From Ceratodon purpureus (Eukaryota > Streptophyta > Bryopsida > Pseudoditrichales > Ditrichaceae), in NCBI GenBank assembly GCA_014871385.1, contig CM026425.1, forward strand, positions 16,944,637 through 17,008,636: a stretch of 64,000 bases of DNA, in the 5' to 3' direction. Each line of letters starts with the position of its first letter. Position 1 is the stretch's first letter. The notes under the pieces were generated by a model that did no database searches, had not been told where the DNA came from, and worked only from the letters and a program-made list of their open reading frames with translations. A program made the position numbers and the translations under genes. Positions 44,977 through 58,134 of this stretch are shown here, piece by piece.

Positions 44977-45804
44977 ATGGTCTACTATGGAGCAGTCGGA
45001 CACCTTCCAGATTTTGACCTAGTGCTTTGGAAATGGAGAATTAATCAGCCCCTCATGATGTATAGTGCAAAAGTGGGAAAGGAGATACTCAATGAACGGA
45101 CGCAGCTGAAAACTCCGATTGCTGTTAAGTGGAGACAAGAATACACCCTCAATTTTCAACTGGACTGGAAGAAACTATGGAAGAGCAGATCACAGAAAGA
45201 AGCAGCATTTCTCTGGTCACTGTGGCATCAAGCAATCGCAACAAACTCATGGCGAAGTAAGTACAACCCCCAAGCTGATTCTTGCTGTCCTCTTTGTGTA
45301 ACCCCCTGTCAGGAAAATTATTCTCACAGGTTTTACCATTGCCCACAGGCCAAACGTGTCTGGGCTGTAGCATTTTTAATTGTGCATTGGTTGTGCAGAG
45401 GGACAAGGAACTTAGGTCCTCCTAAGAACTTCCCTCTAGATCAATGTCTTTTCGGTAGAAGAATCAGGATCCGCATGATGGGAGTAGCCCGAGTCTGGGA
45501 CCTCCTCCGAGGCATTGCAGCATGGGGATGCTGGATTTCAAGGAACGAAGTTGTCTTCCAAGGTGAATTATGGTCAAACGCCCGCATCAGAAGATACGTC
45601 TGGGACTCCATTCTGGAGTATGGGCGGATCGAATGGAACAAAGCTCTTGCCAAATACAAAAAGGCAAAGACCCCTGAAAAAGCCCACAACATACTCATGG
45701 GCTTTGATGCGACTTGGTGCACTAGAAACGTTCTCTATATTAGGACTGGTTTATCTGTAGCTTGGCAACCGTTTCCCTCTGCTAACCCTATCATTCTGTG
45801 GTAA
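44977..45804 (+). CDS. LINE zf-RVT (C-terminal zinc-binding) region
   Basis: A 275-residue ORF. Residues ~50-130 match the zf-RVT pattern of plant L1 elements: WKKLWKSRSQKEAAFLWSLW, then CCPLCVTPCQENYSHRFYHC, then AKRVWAV. It lies in a different frame from the reverse transcriptase, so it is now separated from it by a frameshift. It ends about 70 bp before the A-rich 3' end of the LINE. Confidence 0.8.
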   Translation: MVYYGAVGHLPDFDLVLWKWRINQPLMMYSAKVGKEILNERTQLKTPIAVKWRQEYTLNFQLDWKKLWKSRSQKEAAFLWSLWHQAIATNSWRSKYNPQADSCCPLCVTPCQENYSHRFYHCPQAKRVWAVAFLIVHWLCRGTRNLGPPKNFPLDQCLFGRRIRIRMMGVARVWDLLRGIAAWGCWISRNEVVFQGELWSNARIRRYVWDSILEYGRIEWNKALAKYKKAKTPEKAHNILMGFDATWCTRNVLYIRTGLSVAWQPFPSANPIILW

Positions 45805-45893
45805 CCTGCCCTGGGCTTTGCCCGAAGAGGGCTTGTAATCTATTTCTCTGCAATGGAAATCCTTTGCTTCAAAAAAACAAAAGAAACCCCCCT

Positions 45894-47254
45894 GCAATCA
45901 CTGGGAGGTTATTAGAGTGCCTAACACACCATTCAATAATAACACACGATAATATTGGTCCATTGAACAGTGTCTGTCCCTCTAGCAGTGGCACCGGATG
46001 ATGCAGAGCTAGGTAAATATAGAAAATTTCCATCAGGTAATTAGGTCAAGGAGGCTATTCTTGATGAACACCATTTCACATTTTTGGTGTAAACCATGGA
46101 TTCAATTGTACGTTGTTTCTAGTGGTGTAATTTTCAAGTATTATAATAAGACATTGATGATAGCATTATAAATCCATCTGTTGAAACAAAATCTAAAAAT
46201 TCAAAGTGTACGGCTTCCATTTGTGCATTTTTTCTAAAATCCTCCTCATATTAAAACTTTGGAGTGGTTTTAAAAGATCTTCTATAAAAAAAAAAAACAC
46301 CCTCTTAAGGTAAATTGAAGCAGAAGTTCAGGTGCAAAGGTGGAGTTACTCTATGGTCTAAAGTGGTTTGACTTATATGTAATAGGAGATAAGACAAGAG
46401 AGAGCCGGGAGAGGTGAACACCATTCACAAATTTAGGGTTTAAATGAAAAGATGTTTTTTTTAATTTATATAGTTGGAAACTTAGTTTAAAGCAAAAGTC
46501 CAAAGTGCAAACAAGGAGTGCCTTGGAATTACTCCATTCATATGTCAAAAGTAGCTTAACTATTCATGTGATTGGAAGAGAGATCCAAGAGAGATGGAGA
46601 GCCCTTGTAAAATTGAGGTTAGAAATGACACATGCTGTTGCTGCTTTAAATACCCGTACTCCGGTTTAATCTAGGCATGGACTTCCGGCTTGTCTATGGA
46701 TGACTTGTGGATGACATGTGGATGACTGGAAAGCAGTTAGAATGTCATCACCTAGGACACTAGGAGGGATGATCTGCTAACATTACATTGGAACCAGGTA
46801 ATTGTCAAAGTGTGCTCTAGTCCAGCAAGTTGATCCAGACTTCTTTTGATATGATCTCATCATGAGTAAACAGTATCGCTGAAACACAAGTGAAGAGGCA
46901 TGCAAATACCTCTGGGACCTTGTTAATTACGTCCAAATCCAGTGAAGGTGAGCATTGGCAGGAGTGCACTATGTACTGTACATTGAAGATCATGCTCATC
47001 ACTTGGGCTGTCAACCAGGTGGAACATGATCTCCAGGAGATTTCACACAGGTTCTCGATCTGATATTCAGAATGCCTGCACTCACCTCATGGCTGAACCT
47101 GCTACATAGGCTCCTACTTGAAGCCATTAATTTCTTTTCAACTATTATAATCCGGCTAACCGTTTTACCATCTACGAGTTCAGTCGCTAGAATCAGAGTT
47201 TATGGTTCTATCGGTGACAGTCCTAGAGGAAGAATAATTCTCAACATTATGTCG
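45894..47254. other. intergenic DNA between the LINE and the receptor kinase
   Basis: No gene. Diverged direct repeats of the type GTGAACACCATTCACA and AGAGAGCCGGGAGAGG occur between 46060 and 46640. The segment next to 47255 would be the 3' UTR of the receptor kinase. Confidence 0.45.
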
Positions 47255-50200
47255 TCATGAATTACTTGTCTGAAGATCAAAGAATTCCGCAATTTGCTTC
47301 ATCTTCGGCCGTGATTCAGGGTTGACTGCAATGCACGCCAACGCTACCTGTGGTGCAATCGGAGATTAACCCGAGTCATTAATTGCAGATAGTGACCACA
47401 TGTACACTACATCACAGAATATTTGTTCAAATCCATGGAAATATTTGTTCAAATCCGTGCAAATATTTGTGCATATATAAGAGGACAAGGGTTGCAAGAG
47501 TTAGCAATTTCTTTACCTGCAAGCTTTCAATCATTCTGCTCTGTTGATTGTTGGCAGTTTTCAGCAGGAATGGATCGAACATCTCAGAGAGAGCACGCTT
47601 CTCCAGAAGAGCCATGCGCATCCACGACACAAGGTCGAGATCTCCACCGGCAAGCTGTTTGAAGGGGGACCTGCCTGTGAGAAGCTCAAGCAACACCACG
47701 CCGAACGAGTATACGTCGCTCTTCTGAGTGAATCTCTTCGCATTTGTTGCCTCTGGAGCTTGGTACACTCCCACCAAAAATGGTGCCACCATTTGTGCAG
47801 CCCCTTTGGGACTTTCTGATCTCCTTCCAAATTCTGCAAATCATTCCAGTGCAAGCAGATTTAAACATCAGCCTTGCACTCCAGCTCAAGAAGAGGCGAA
47901 GTTAGCGTCACGGTGATATATATCTCATGCAGGAGAATCTGAGGAGCTATGAATCAGGCTTGAGGGGAAGATGCTAACCAGGAAGAGCAACCGCAGCTGC
48001 AGCTGCAGTTGGAGATAATCTAGTACCACTGTCACCTCTCGTGCTTCCAAACTCCGTGACAGGTGCTGGTTGTGCTAACGCAAGCAACCTCTGCAGCCCA
48101 AAATCAGCAATTCGAGGTTCCAAAAACGCATCTAGTAGAATGTTGCCGGGTTTGATGTCGCCATGGATGTACTGTTTTCGAGGGTTACACTCATGTATGT
48201 GTGCGAGACCTTGGGCTACTCCTCGCATAATCCGGATTCGCACCTCCCATGACAGAGGCCCCTTCAATCCCTCTGACCGGCCACCTGCAAACACCAGCTC
48301 AAATCACTCAACAAACTAATTCTTCATCGATTCCAAACGCAATAAACGCACTAATATGGTGAGTACCACAAACCCGAGCTTACCGTGAAGAGCAGTTTCC
48401 AAGCTGCCATTGGAAAGGTAATCATAAATTAACAGCTTCTCATCAACCGTCCAGGAATATGAATGCAGGCAGACTATGTTTGGATGGCGCACTTGCGCGA
48501 TAGCCTTCACTTCGGCCTCGAACTCTTTGTGTCTCTGCTCCCCTCCTGCCACCCCTAACCTTCGAACAGCCACAACGGTGCCTTCATCCAACACCGCCTT
48601 GTACACAATCCCCACTCCGCTCTTGCTCAAAACATACGCAGAAGCTCGCAGCAATTCCTCCAATGTGAAGGACAACACTCCCGTTAGGTGCACCAAGTCC
48701 CCTTCGTCGTCCTCCTCCTCGCCTGACTTTGCCTCACTTGCAGACTCTCTCCATGAGCACAGAAAGCCTCGAAGGCCATTGTCAGACCTTGACAAGGTCA
48801 ATGTCTTCTTAGCCATGGCCAGCTTGCGCACGAAGAAGCAAAAGACGAGAATAGCCATGAGTAGCCCCAGAACTCCACAACCAACCGCAATGCCAATAAC
48901 AGCACCCTTGCTCAAGCGTTTCTTGCTCGAAGAGTGGGCTTCTGCTGCAGTAGAGCTGTTGGCCGAGCTGGGAGATGGTGAAGGCGCGCAATCAGTCTTC
49001 AAAGGCGCACCACAGAGCGCGGCGTTGCCCAGAAATGCTGTCTCCCCTAAAGACTGGAAGTATGAGTCAGGCGGAATAGGACCTGAAAGATTGTTGTTCC
49101 GCAAGTCAATGAACACGTCCCGGAGGTTGGCCAGAGATTGAGGGATTGAGCCTGACAAGTGATTGTTCGAAAGATTGAGAGTTCCCTGCAAGACGCAGAA
49201 CAAAAAAAGTTCGGTGATCAACTCTCGACAAGTGCACGATACGTCGATCGAGTTGACCTCCCTAGAATCATGAAATGTAAAACAACCATCTCTCGATTGT
49301 TGGCAAATCTCAAATCTCTCAGCAAACCAATGTATCCAGGAGTTGGTCTCTAGGACATATACATAGGCGTTTCCCGGAATTTTGCATCAAAACGTGGAAC
49401 TGAATTGACCAAATCTGAATCTCTATCCTTCTAAGTTTCTCTGCCCACACCACCATCTCTCTCCTACCATCTCGACAGTACTTTGATCAGTGTATTAGTT
49501 CACATTCACTTCCTAGGTCTAATGTCATTGGCAATCTGATGCCGATTCCTGCAAGAAGGATCAGGCACCTAGTTGCAATTTCGCTCAACTAGCCCTGCAT
49601 GGAAGGCTTGAGGGCAACATACTAGACCGGTGCCCATGTTCTCGACTAATCGTCCATTTAAGACGCGGCACCGACTGTCTCGCAATCCTCCCGCACAAGA
49701 TAGCTCGACTTATCTAAGCCATTTCACTTCCGACGAATTTCGCTTCTATTCCGGGGAGATTGCACCACAACAAGGATTCTGGAGTGATGACACATTTTGT
49801 TACTTCTTTTTTAAGCACAAAGTTTCATTGCAGGAGAGAGAAAGCAGGCCAAGGCCCTAAACTTTGTGACCGAGCGCAAGTGTAGCTTCAGTGGCATGGT
49901 GTCTCAACTAATATTAGCCCACAACTCAAGGTGGGAACTTCGCAACTGCGAATGCCACTCGAATCGTACCCATTATTCATGTCGCAGTACTTTATGCATC
50001 GCCACTTTACCCTGAACCTTCTTGTCCTTTTGTTCATATGGAGTATATCTCGTGGCGACGTGACCTAGAATTTTTCTCCAGATGGGAACCGACAGCAAAC
50101 CGTCATGTTCTGAACCTCTTCTCCCAAATTCATGCCCTTGATTGCTTGCTAACATAACTGTAAGTTGCCAAAGCGTGGAGCGCCGTTGTGATGAGCAATC

Positions 50201-51161
50201 TCGATGCTTACCTAACTTCCCCGACTCTAATCTGTTTTCTGATGAGCTTTGAAACGTGGACTTTGGTTGTTGAGGATGCGTACCTTCACCGACGTGAGGT
50301 TGCCGAAGTCATCAGGGATGGGGCCGCTGAAGCGATTCATAGACAAGTCCAGCCGTTGCAGCTCCGTCAGATTCGAACCCAAACCGATCGGTAAGACGCT
50401 TGTGATGTTGTTCTTGCTGAGAAGTAGTCTTTTAAGTCTGTAACAGTAGCGAATGTCCTCCGGCAGGCCAGTCAATTCATTGCCACTCAAGTCCAGCACT
50501 TGCAGGTATTGCCCCACGTTGCGAATCGCCGCTGGGATGTCTCCCGACAAAGCGTTGTTGGAGAGATCCAGCAGGGTTAAGTGGAGGCGGGCGTGGAAAA
50601 GCTCTTTCGGAATCTGCCCAGTTAGCCTGTTGGTTCCCAAATTCATTGAAATAAGATATTCAAGGTCGCCGAGACGGGGCGATATCGTTCCTCCGAGCGC
50701 ATTTCTGGAAACAATCAACGTCGCGGTCATGTTGTCGTCAAGACATTTTCGAGAATTTTTCACTCTTGCAAACCGAGACAATCTGAGGTGAACTAGATTG
50801 GTTATTGAATTTTACAATGCAGAAATTGTAGAGACCCTTACCTGGAGAGATTGATTTCCACCACCTGCTCCTCTGAAACGCCTTGAATTGTTTTGCAGAT
50901 GATGCCATTCCAATTGCAGGGAGTAGCGTCGGCGGTATTCCAGCTCTGCAAGTATTTGTCAGGATCCGAAGTGATGCCATTCTTAAAATCCAGGAGGGCG
51001 TTTCCGTCCGCGTTCAATCCTTTGGCGCTAAAAGGCGCTTCAGCTGCTAGAATTACGATGAACAAAACCAAGGTGAGCTTCCCGAGCACCGTGAATCCAC
51101 CTGAAAATTCTTCCATGAAGTGCAATCCTAACACGCCATTTCTTCTCTCTAGGGCACTCAT
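47255..51161 (-). CDS. LRR receptor-like kinase, LRR-III family, ZAR1-like
   Basis: Six exons with GT-AG borders: 50842-51161, 50284-50704, 48384-49185, 47979-48284, 47517-47833 and 47255-47347; 2259 nt, 752 residues. The order is signal peptide (hydrophobic about 28-46), LRRNT (ALLDFK ... PCNWNGIIC), LRRs to about 300, AALCGAPL, a TM helix at about 342-367, and a kinase from about 420 ([18 protein letters not shown]) with [14 protein letters not shown] and YQAPEA. It is a plasma-membrane receptor close to Arabidopsis ZAR1, which regulates the asymmetric zygote division. The ATP-binding Lys is Arg in VAVRRL, HRD is HGD, and the first glycine of the loop is Ser, so catalysis may be weak or absent. 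The replaced Lys and HGD also occur in ZAR1. A second in-frame Met at residue 16 places the signal peptide better. The fifth exon ends SLQ and the sixth encodes [18 protein letters not shown]. Confidence 0.92.
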
Positions 51162-53542
51162 GATAACCTCTGGAGTCTGTGTAACTCTCCAATTTTGAAA
51201 CAGTTATGCGAAATCTGTCCTAGAGTCATGTTAGCAATCGAGAACCAACTAATTCCTGGAAACTAGAACCCAATTCTGTAGGACAATCCATCGCTTGCCG
51301 TCCTGTGAAACACCGCTTGAAGCCTTTTTGGGGTCCTCAACAGGAAAACCAGTGTACCTTGAATGTCAACTCATTCTTCATGTTTTGTATGACTAATTGA
51401 CTCAGTAAGTGGCCCTCCCCTGCCAGCTGAGTCTGGCCAAGTGGTATCCTTGTGTCCTTGATACATGGTCAGAATTGACATATTCTCGGGACCGGGCCGG
51501 CCCTGTTCAGATAAAAGTACTACTATTGCAGTATCTTCGATGCAAATTGTCTGCAACAGTTGTTGGTTCGAAGATTTTCCTGCTGCACCTGGAGACAACT
51601 CTCCTCGATATTCCCCTAGATGTTAACTGAACGTGCTTCACATCGTGGTCGTTCAATGAATTCAACAGAGACTCTACTTAATTCGATGCAAGTATCTCCT
51701 GAAAACTGACAAATAATCTCTTCGTCTCTGCCCAGAAGATCGTCTATTAAGCTCTCTGTGCAGGCTCAACCCACCTTGAAAATGAAGGGATATCAAACAC
51801 TGAATATGTGAGCATGAAAGCTGATGATAGCAACAGAGTTGGTGGCCTACAAGCTTGGGTTTGGTTCACGCACAACAGCTACTACTTCAAAACTGAGTGG
51901 GATTGAGAACACCGACGTGTACCGCACGTTTGTGGAAGAAAGATTAAATCTGGCTGATTTCAAGGACCAAGAAGTTGAAATTTGAATACCATGTCAAGGT
52001 GAGACCAAGTTAGGGCCAATAAGCTCGTTTGCCCCTAGAGGTGATGCTGAATGATGATGCAGCACTTGTTCACAATCATGGTCTAGATCTGGAATATTCT
52101 CCAGGTCAGCACATTCTGCGAACTGGGATCTTTTTCTTCCCCGAAGAAGACGATGACATGCCAGCTGCAATTGGAGAATTATGTCCTCCTCATGACTCGG
52201 CTCTGTAGTAACCGCAATCATTTGACAGCATTTTTATAATCATTCGTAAACACTGTTGCAGAAAACCACCACTTTGCTTTTCCATGCCTTGAAATTTGGA
52301 TTTGATATTCCAAAGCGAACAGATTCAAGCCTTTTATCAGGCGTTCAAATGGTGGACCTTAATGGTGGACCTTAATTTGTTTCCGGGCAGCATGTTTGGA
52401 ACAGATGCTGCAGGGAATGTGACTGTCAGGCTCGTTGAACTGCTTTCTTCAATTTTGTGTCACAAATAATGCTACAACCATATTGAGTTGCATTATTGCA
52501 CTCTGTCGGAGTATATGCCGAAGCCTGAGTGACCATTGAATTCCTCCTTCACTCACTTCTTATCGACTACCCATAGCACAATGTCATTGGATTTCAGTAG
52601 ATTTCGATACATCTCTGATTGTCAAGGTGCCTGGGGGAATTTTAGAGCAAGCAGTTTCTTCGTAGCACCTTGACATCAGACTCCCCGCAGACTTTCTTGG
52701 CAGGAGCGTGCATGCGGCATACTGTGCTTTGACAACTCAACTGTTGAGGATTCTGAGCTGGTCTGAGCAACTCAGCGAAAGTCGGAGTATGTATTTGCAA
52801 GCAAGCTTCCATCGTAACTGATGCTGAGTTTAATGCGCACTATTTCAGTGCCACACATGAAAATTAAATCCTTTTTACAGCCAAGACAAGCATGTGGGAA
52901 TCTACACTGCGAAAGCATGAGTTAGTCAAGAAAGTAGGCTGCAGACAAGGTTAACATTAACGTGGAAGTCCGTGTCAGGTCCAACGCAGAATCATAGCCG
53001 AATAAAGTCTTCAGCTCATCTCTTTTTGGCTTTAAGTAAATATTAAGCAAATAGGTGTAATACTTCTAGCATGAACATCTTGAACTGTTACGTTGTAGCC
53101 TAACCTAATGATAGACTACTGTGTGAATATAGAATTATTGCAAAATCAATTACAGAGAACATGTACGATGATCGGCTCCCATGGAGCAGCTGGCATCTCG
53201 TAGACATGCATTAGCAACCTCCAGTGCCGGAAAGAGACTCTCTTATTGCGCACAAACACGATCCTCAGAATCCCCACGTTAGGCGGTGCATCAGCTGCGC
53301 ACTGGTGTCAAAGTTCAAGTAGGCAATACAAAATTGGTTCGACGACCTGTTTTCTTGAGGTTTCTTAAAACAAGATATAGGTACACTATAACAGCAAGTT
53401 AAAAATTTCAACATGAGACTAAGCATTTGGTCGAATTCTCCTTTGGAAGGATGGCATTAACAGCAGTCTCAAGAAACAAGTATATCAGGAAAACAACTAG
53501 AAATACTCTGGAGTGCTAGATGAAGTAGAACTAGAGTGTCCT
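51162..53542. other. region between the receptor kinase and FKBP18
   Basis: It would include the kinase promoter and the FKBP18 3' UTR. No convincing ORF. A 13-bp direct duplication (ATGGTGGACCTTA) occurs near 52351. Confidence 0.5.
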
Positions 53543-55772
53543 TTACTTGATTTTGATAAGCTGCACCTCAAACACCAGAGGCTCTTTAGCATGAGACATT
53601 AGAGCCCTTCGAGGTCCAAACTGCAAAACACAAATAGTGGCAGTTAGTCCCTCTGCTGTAAATATCTGAATGATTGTGACAGAAACTAGTGCCCACAGTA
53701 GGTATCTCACAGAAAAGCGAACCATCAAGAACTTTTTCATTCTTAGTGAGGATGACATTACCTCGCGAGGCTGAGGCTCAAGAGATGGATCGGTGTAGCC
53801 CACCTCTGGAGGAATTAGTGCCCTTCTCTTTCCTGCAAGTAAAGATGCGAGGAAATTAATATGCTGGTCCAATGCACACCCCAGATGTAACTTTCTTTGT
53901 GTGCATGCGCTTCAAGACAGAGCACAAACACACATATCAGCCTTAGGTCTTTTAGTCAACACATATACCGGTATACAGGAAGAATTTGATAAATTGACGC
54001 ATGACGTGGTGACCAAGACTTTGAAAACACCAAGGCAAATTACCTCCAGGTCTCATTCCCGCAAGGACCTCCTCCAGGCCTGGAATTATCTGCAGTTTCA
54101 TGGGAGGTCTCAGTTGAAGTTGCACAAACTAGGGAAGAAAAGAAGAGGTTAATGAAGGATAAAACATGGAGTACTACCTTTCCTGTGCCGAGGGGAAGCA
54201 CGGCAGGCCGGCTCTGGTCATTGAACTGATCCACTGTGCTGCAATATTTCCAACGGAAAGAATCACTATATATGGAAAAAAGCAAGAGCCCCAACTAAAT
54301 AGCACTTGAACTCAACACTATTCGCAATGTCAACAAAGCACCTGTAAACAAAGTAGCCGTTGGATCGTCGGCATACAAAGTCGAATTCCAAGGTGTCACC
54401 AGTCTTTGCCTCGGGCCCGGATCCATCCACAACCTCTGAGAAAAACCAGACCTCCCGAGTTCAGCTCTTTACTGCTCACATGCATCCACATCGACAGAAC
54501 ACCACCCTGTCCCATGACCCATCCCAAGAGTTTAAACGACACTCAGAGTCCGCACATGTACCTAAAAATTGGCTCTAACTTCAACGTGTCGTCCACTTTT
54601 CACAAACAAAACAAGGTGGGGTTGTGTAATTTCAGAAATAAATTAGGTGTCCAGTGACTTTCAGCTCTCACAGCAGCCTACCAAGGCTAATTTATGAATG
54701 GATGGTTTTGTTGACGTAGTCCACCTTTTTATGTCTTGTAATTGATTATTCCGTTACTCAATTCAAATGTTCAGAGAGAGAGAGAATGTAAACCTTGAAT
54801 TCTGACTCCAGTAGGTGTTTTTCGAAATCTGCACAAGCAGTAATCATTTAAATCATAAGTGGGACATAAACATTAATTAGATACCTAAGCCATGAACACT
54901 ATCGATTCAATAATCTAATCAATATAGTGAAATTGAATAGGATAACATTCAAGAAAAAGATTCAAGAATTTTGTAGGGTTACCTTGGAAGATCGGGTTCC
55001 ACCATCATGGGCATCATCGGCTTTGCACCCGCCGATGACGTCGCAGCAGCCACAAGAAGCGTACTCATCAAAGACACAACAGTACGCCTCAGGACAGGCT
55101 TCAAATCCTGAGCATCTGATTCCGAAGCAGCGCAGCTGCACCTAAGCCGGTGCTGGTATGGCAGAATCCCTAGCTGGGTTGAAATCTGCGTATCCCATTT
55201 CCTGCAAACAAGGCAACCCTTATCACATTCGTTCACAATCCAACACTACACTCCCAAAAGACAAAATCCTCTCACTTGTAAACCATACCCGATTACCAAC
55301 GCTAACCCATTTCCATCAAACACTGATCACCATACACATCCCATACTTCAGTCATGCCAATCTCTTCTCCCCATTTCGAATACCTGCCTGCAAGCTCAGT
55401 CGAGTATCTCTCTAACATCCATCCCATTGCACTACTCCTCCAAGCCTAACTCCAATCTTAATTGCTACTGATCATCCACAACGAGCAACAATCCCAACCT
55501 CTCTACACCCGTAAGATTCCAAATCCGCGATCCTTGCTAGCACAAATAAAAAATTTAAAAAAATCATACATCAACCCCACTCTCTTCTACAAACAAGCAC
55601 GTCAACCCCCCACCCACTCTCCACACACAACTGATATCAACAACCGAGCTCCAGGAAAAGACTAACATGGCATGGCATGACATGACATGAGTGTGAGATG
55701 AAACCTTGGAGACCGGGAGAGGAAGTCGGTGCGGGCAGAGAAGACAGAAGAAACGGAAGTCCGCAGCTCCAT
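53543..55772 (-). CDS. FKBP18: FKBP18-type peptidyl-prolyl isomerase, chloroplast thylakoid lumen
   Basis: Eight exons with GT-AG borders: 55705-55772, 54983-55201, 54794-54828 (35 bp), 54342-54435, 54178-54238, 54044-54089, 53762-53832 and 53543-53620; 672 nt, 223 residues (Arabidopsis FKBP18 is slightly longer). It catalyses cis-trans isomerisation of X-Pro bonds. The N-terminus is a bipartite transit peptide: a Ser/Arg-rich stroma signal, then twin Arg at 61-62 (VLRRTVVSL), a hydrophobic stretch and a SAGA cleavage site near 82, suggesting Tat import into the lumen. The FKBP domain reads TPTGVRIQ, GDTLEFDFVCRRSNGYFVYS, TVDQF, IIPGLEEVLAGM, GKRRALIPPEVGY, FGPRRAL and EPLVFEVQLIKI. Some of the drug-binding aromatics of canonical FKBPs are replaced, as in FKBP18. 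The frame is also open upstream to a Met at 55958, so a longer start (for example MDDVEL) cannot be excluded. Confidence 0.92.
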
Positions 55773-56857
55773 GACGCCTGCAAAGCTTCCGCACTGCCGA
55801 AGCTTCAAGTGACAAACAATTGTTCCGAGGTCCCACAAACTGAGAGCCTGGGCACTCCGAAAGCGCAGTATGCGTGCGTTATCCGAAGCGAGAATCAGCT
55901 CAACGTCGTCCATGTCCCACCTCGGCCAGTCTCCGAGCATCCATCCCGTTCCACACATTCATCGCACTTCTGCTAACTCTGTTTTAAGCCCACTTTATAT
56001 ACATTCTGCGGCTGGCCGGAAGGTGGGCCGGATTGAATATTTTTGCAGGCCAAGTTCGGGCTGAAGTTGGAAGTTTGGGCCGAAGAAAATCTTGTCCCAA
56101 TTTTATCAAGCTGGTCTAAATAATTTAGCGCCAAAACAATGTCACTTCGGATGTCACATAAGATACATTGTAATTCCGGTCTAGTCCTAATAATAAAACC
56201 CTTGGTCTGAATTTGATAAAATTAAGTGATCGTATTGATTGAAATTGAAGAATTTTGGCCGGCCCTCAATTTTGCCTCGAGTATAATTGATCCTTAGCGT
56301 GTTTTTTTGTTTTTTGTTTTTTGTTTCTAGAAACTAGAGTAACATTTTGTTCATGGCATGTTTTCCGCTTTGGGTGTCTTATGTTGCAATTATACATGTT
56401 CGAGAATTTGTGATGATATGTGGATTTGAAAGGTTATTATTTTGAATGAATGGCCGAAGTCATACTTAAATACTACAATTTTTCTTTTTTTTTCTCCTCT
56501 TCTTCATTTTTACTCTTCATTCTACAATAATATCACCTTTCCTAACAATAATTATGCACAGACGATACAATAAAACTAACAACAAAAGTAACAAACATTC
56601 AAAGGAAAGAATATTTAATGTCTACACACACAAAATAGAAAAGCCCTCTCGCAAGCCCCCGCTTCATCCAAATTCATTCATCGGTTCCCCAAGTCTCATC
56701 CACTTTCATCCACGCATGGTCCGAAATTAGGGTTCGGAGCTCAACAAACGCGCGCTTCACTTTATTCGGAGAGGACCTGTTTTTGCTCATTTCGAATTTC
56801 CTTCATCTTCTTATATTTCGAGTTGCCGATCGGCTGCGACACCGCCAGTCGATCACC
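55773..56857. promoter_or_regulatory. shared upstream region of FKBP18 and SF3B5
   Basis: About 1.1 kb between two divergent genes. No TATA box or named element could be placed. The part near 56640-56760 is C-rich and next to the SF3B5 start, and is probably its core promoter and 5' UTR. Confidence 0.4.
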
Positions 56858-58134
56858 ATGCAGGTTCGTGGCTTCCCTTCCCCGCCCTTTGTTACTTGAC
56901 CAATCATGCTTACCGCTCTTGGTTCGTTTCTTTCCGTGCAAGTGAGGGAGTGGGATTGATGAGTGGAGCTCTCGGGTTGATCGTTTCGGTGGTTCTAATT
57001 CGTGTTGTCGTGTATGGCAGGCCAGCGACAGGTTTAACATCAACAGTCAGCTCGAGCATTTGCAGGCCAAGTATGTCGGGACAGGGCATGCTGATGTCAA
57101 TCGATTGTGAGTTCTGCTCTCCTTGTCGTGGTTGTTTGTTTGGTAGGTTTTGTAATTGTGGTATCGGAAGAGAGCAGGGGAGGGTTTGGTGTTTTTTTGG
57201 TCTCTGTAGCTAGGATGCTGGTGGTTGCGCATGGGTTTTTAGTGAACATCATTGAAATTATAAAACGCCGCTTATTGTAAAATTGGTTCAGGCCCATGTT
57301 TGAGGGAGTTCAGTTACTTCGTGCGAGGTTTACTTTCTCTATCATGCTTCCGGTGACCTTATCACTGAGTATGAGTTTCTATGGAGTTGAAAATGTTCTG
57401 CTTAGGGTTTGAAAACGTTGTGGCAAGGGTTTAAAAAGAAATTTGTGTAGGATATCAAATTTGTTCTGTCTAGGGTTTTAGATTAAATGGCTGTTGATGT
57501 GTTTGCTCGGTGTTCTTTTAGCATTGATATGTGGGATGTTCCGGTTATGCCCGCACTTGTAGGTAGATAACTTTTTAACGAGGTTGTGCATAGTTTGGGG
57601 TGTGCCATCTACTTTGTTGTTTAATCCAAGGTGGAGGGATAGTGTTATTCTAGTTTCACCGGGAGCTCTTAGTGTCTTACTCGTATAAACGTAGACAGTG
57701 CTGTTATAGCTCCCTCGAGACTTCAAGTTGAGTGAGGCGTATTGAATATATGTGTTAGCATCATAATGTTTTATTTTATTTTATTTCAGGATTCCTCATG
57801 TCACTGACAATCATCGTTTCTTTTGTTTGTGACAGTGAGTGGGCAGTGAACATCCAGAGGGACAGTTACGCCTCGTATATCGGCCATGCTCCACTCTTGT
57901 CCTTCTTTGCAGTTGCAGAGAATGAGTCCATCGGACGAGTGCGCTACACTTTCATGCAGGTGAGCAAACATATTCGTGCTATTCATAATCTGGAAAAAAT
58001 AATATCTTATGTTTCATGAGCATTCACTTCCAGTAATGTGTTTCTAGACCGTGGGTTTCTCACTCATTTTTGTGTGTTTGCAGAAAATGCTGCTGCCTTG
58101 TGGAAAGCCCCCAGACAGGGACCAAGAAGACTGA
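56858..58134 (+). CDS. SF3B5: splicing factor 3B subunit 5 (SF3b10)
   Basis: Four exons: 56858-56863, 57021-57106, 57836-57959 and 58084-58134, all with GT-AG borders; 267 nt, 88 residues, the usual length of the family. It is a core scaffold subunit of SF3b in the U2 snRNP, in the nucleus, where it contacts SF3B1 and SF3B3 during branch-site recognition. Family signatures are INSQLEHLQAKYVGTGHADV, then RDSYASYIGH, AVAENESIGRVRYTFMQKML and LLPCGKPPDRDQED. Exon 1 codes only Met-Gln, followed by ASDRF; the tiny first coding exon explains why simple ORF searches miss the start. The gene is divergent from FKBP18. Confidence 0.96.

Larger units (their letters stand above)
41525..45893 (+). mobile_element. 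L1-type LINE, 5'-truncated, with a MULE insertion
   Basis: In order: the C-terminal part of an APE-type endonuclease (41525-41860), a linker, reverse transcriptase (42501-44924) and a zf-RVT region (44977-45804), ending in A-rich sequence near 45870-45893. The APE N-terminus and ORF1 are missing. The RT frame is shifted relative to the APE end near 42450 and relative to zf-RVT near 44930-44976, so the copy is dead. A 526-bp element at 41861-42386 splits the APE-RT linker. Confidence 0.9.
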
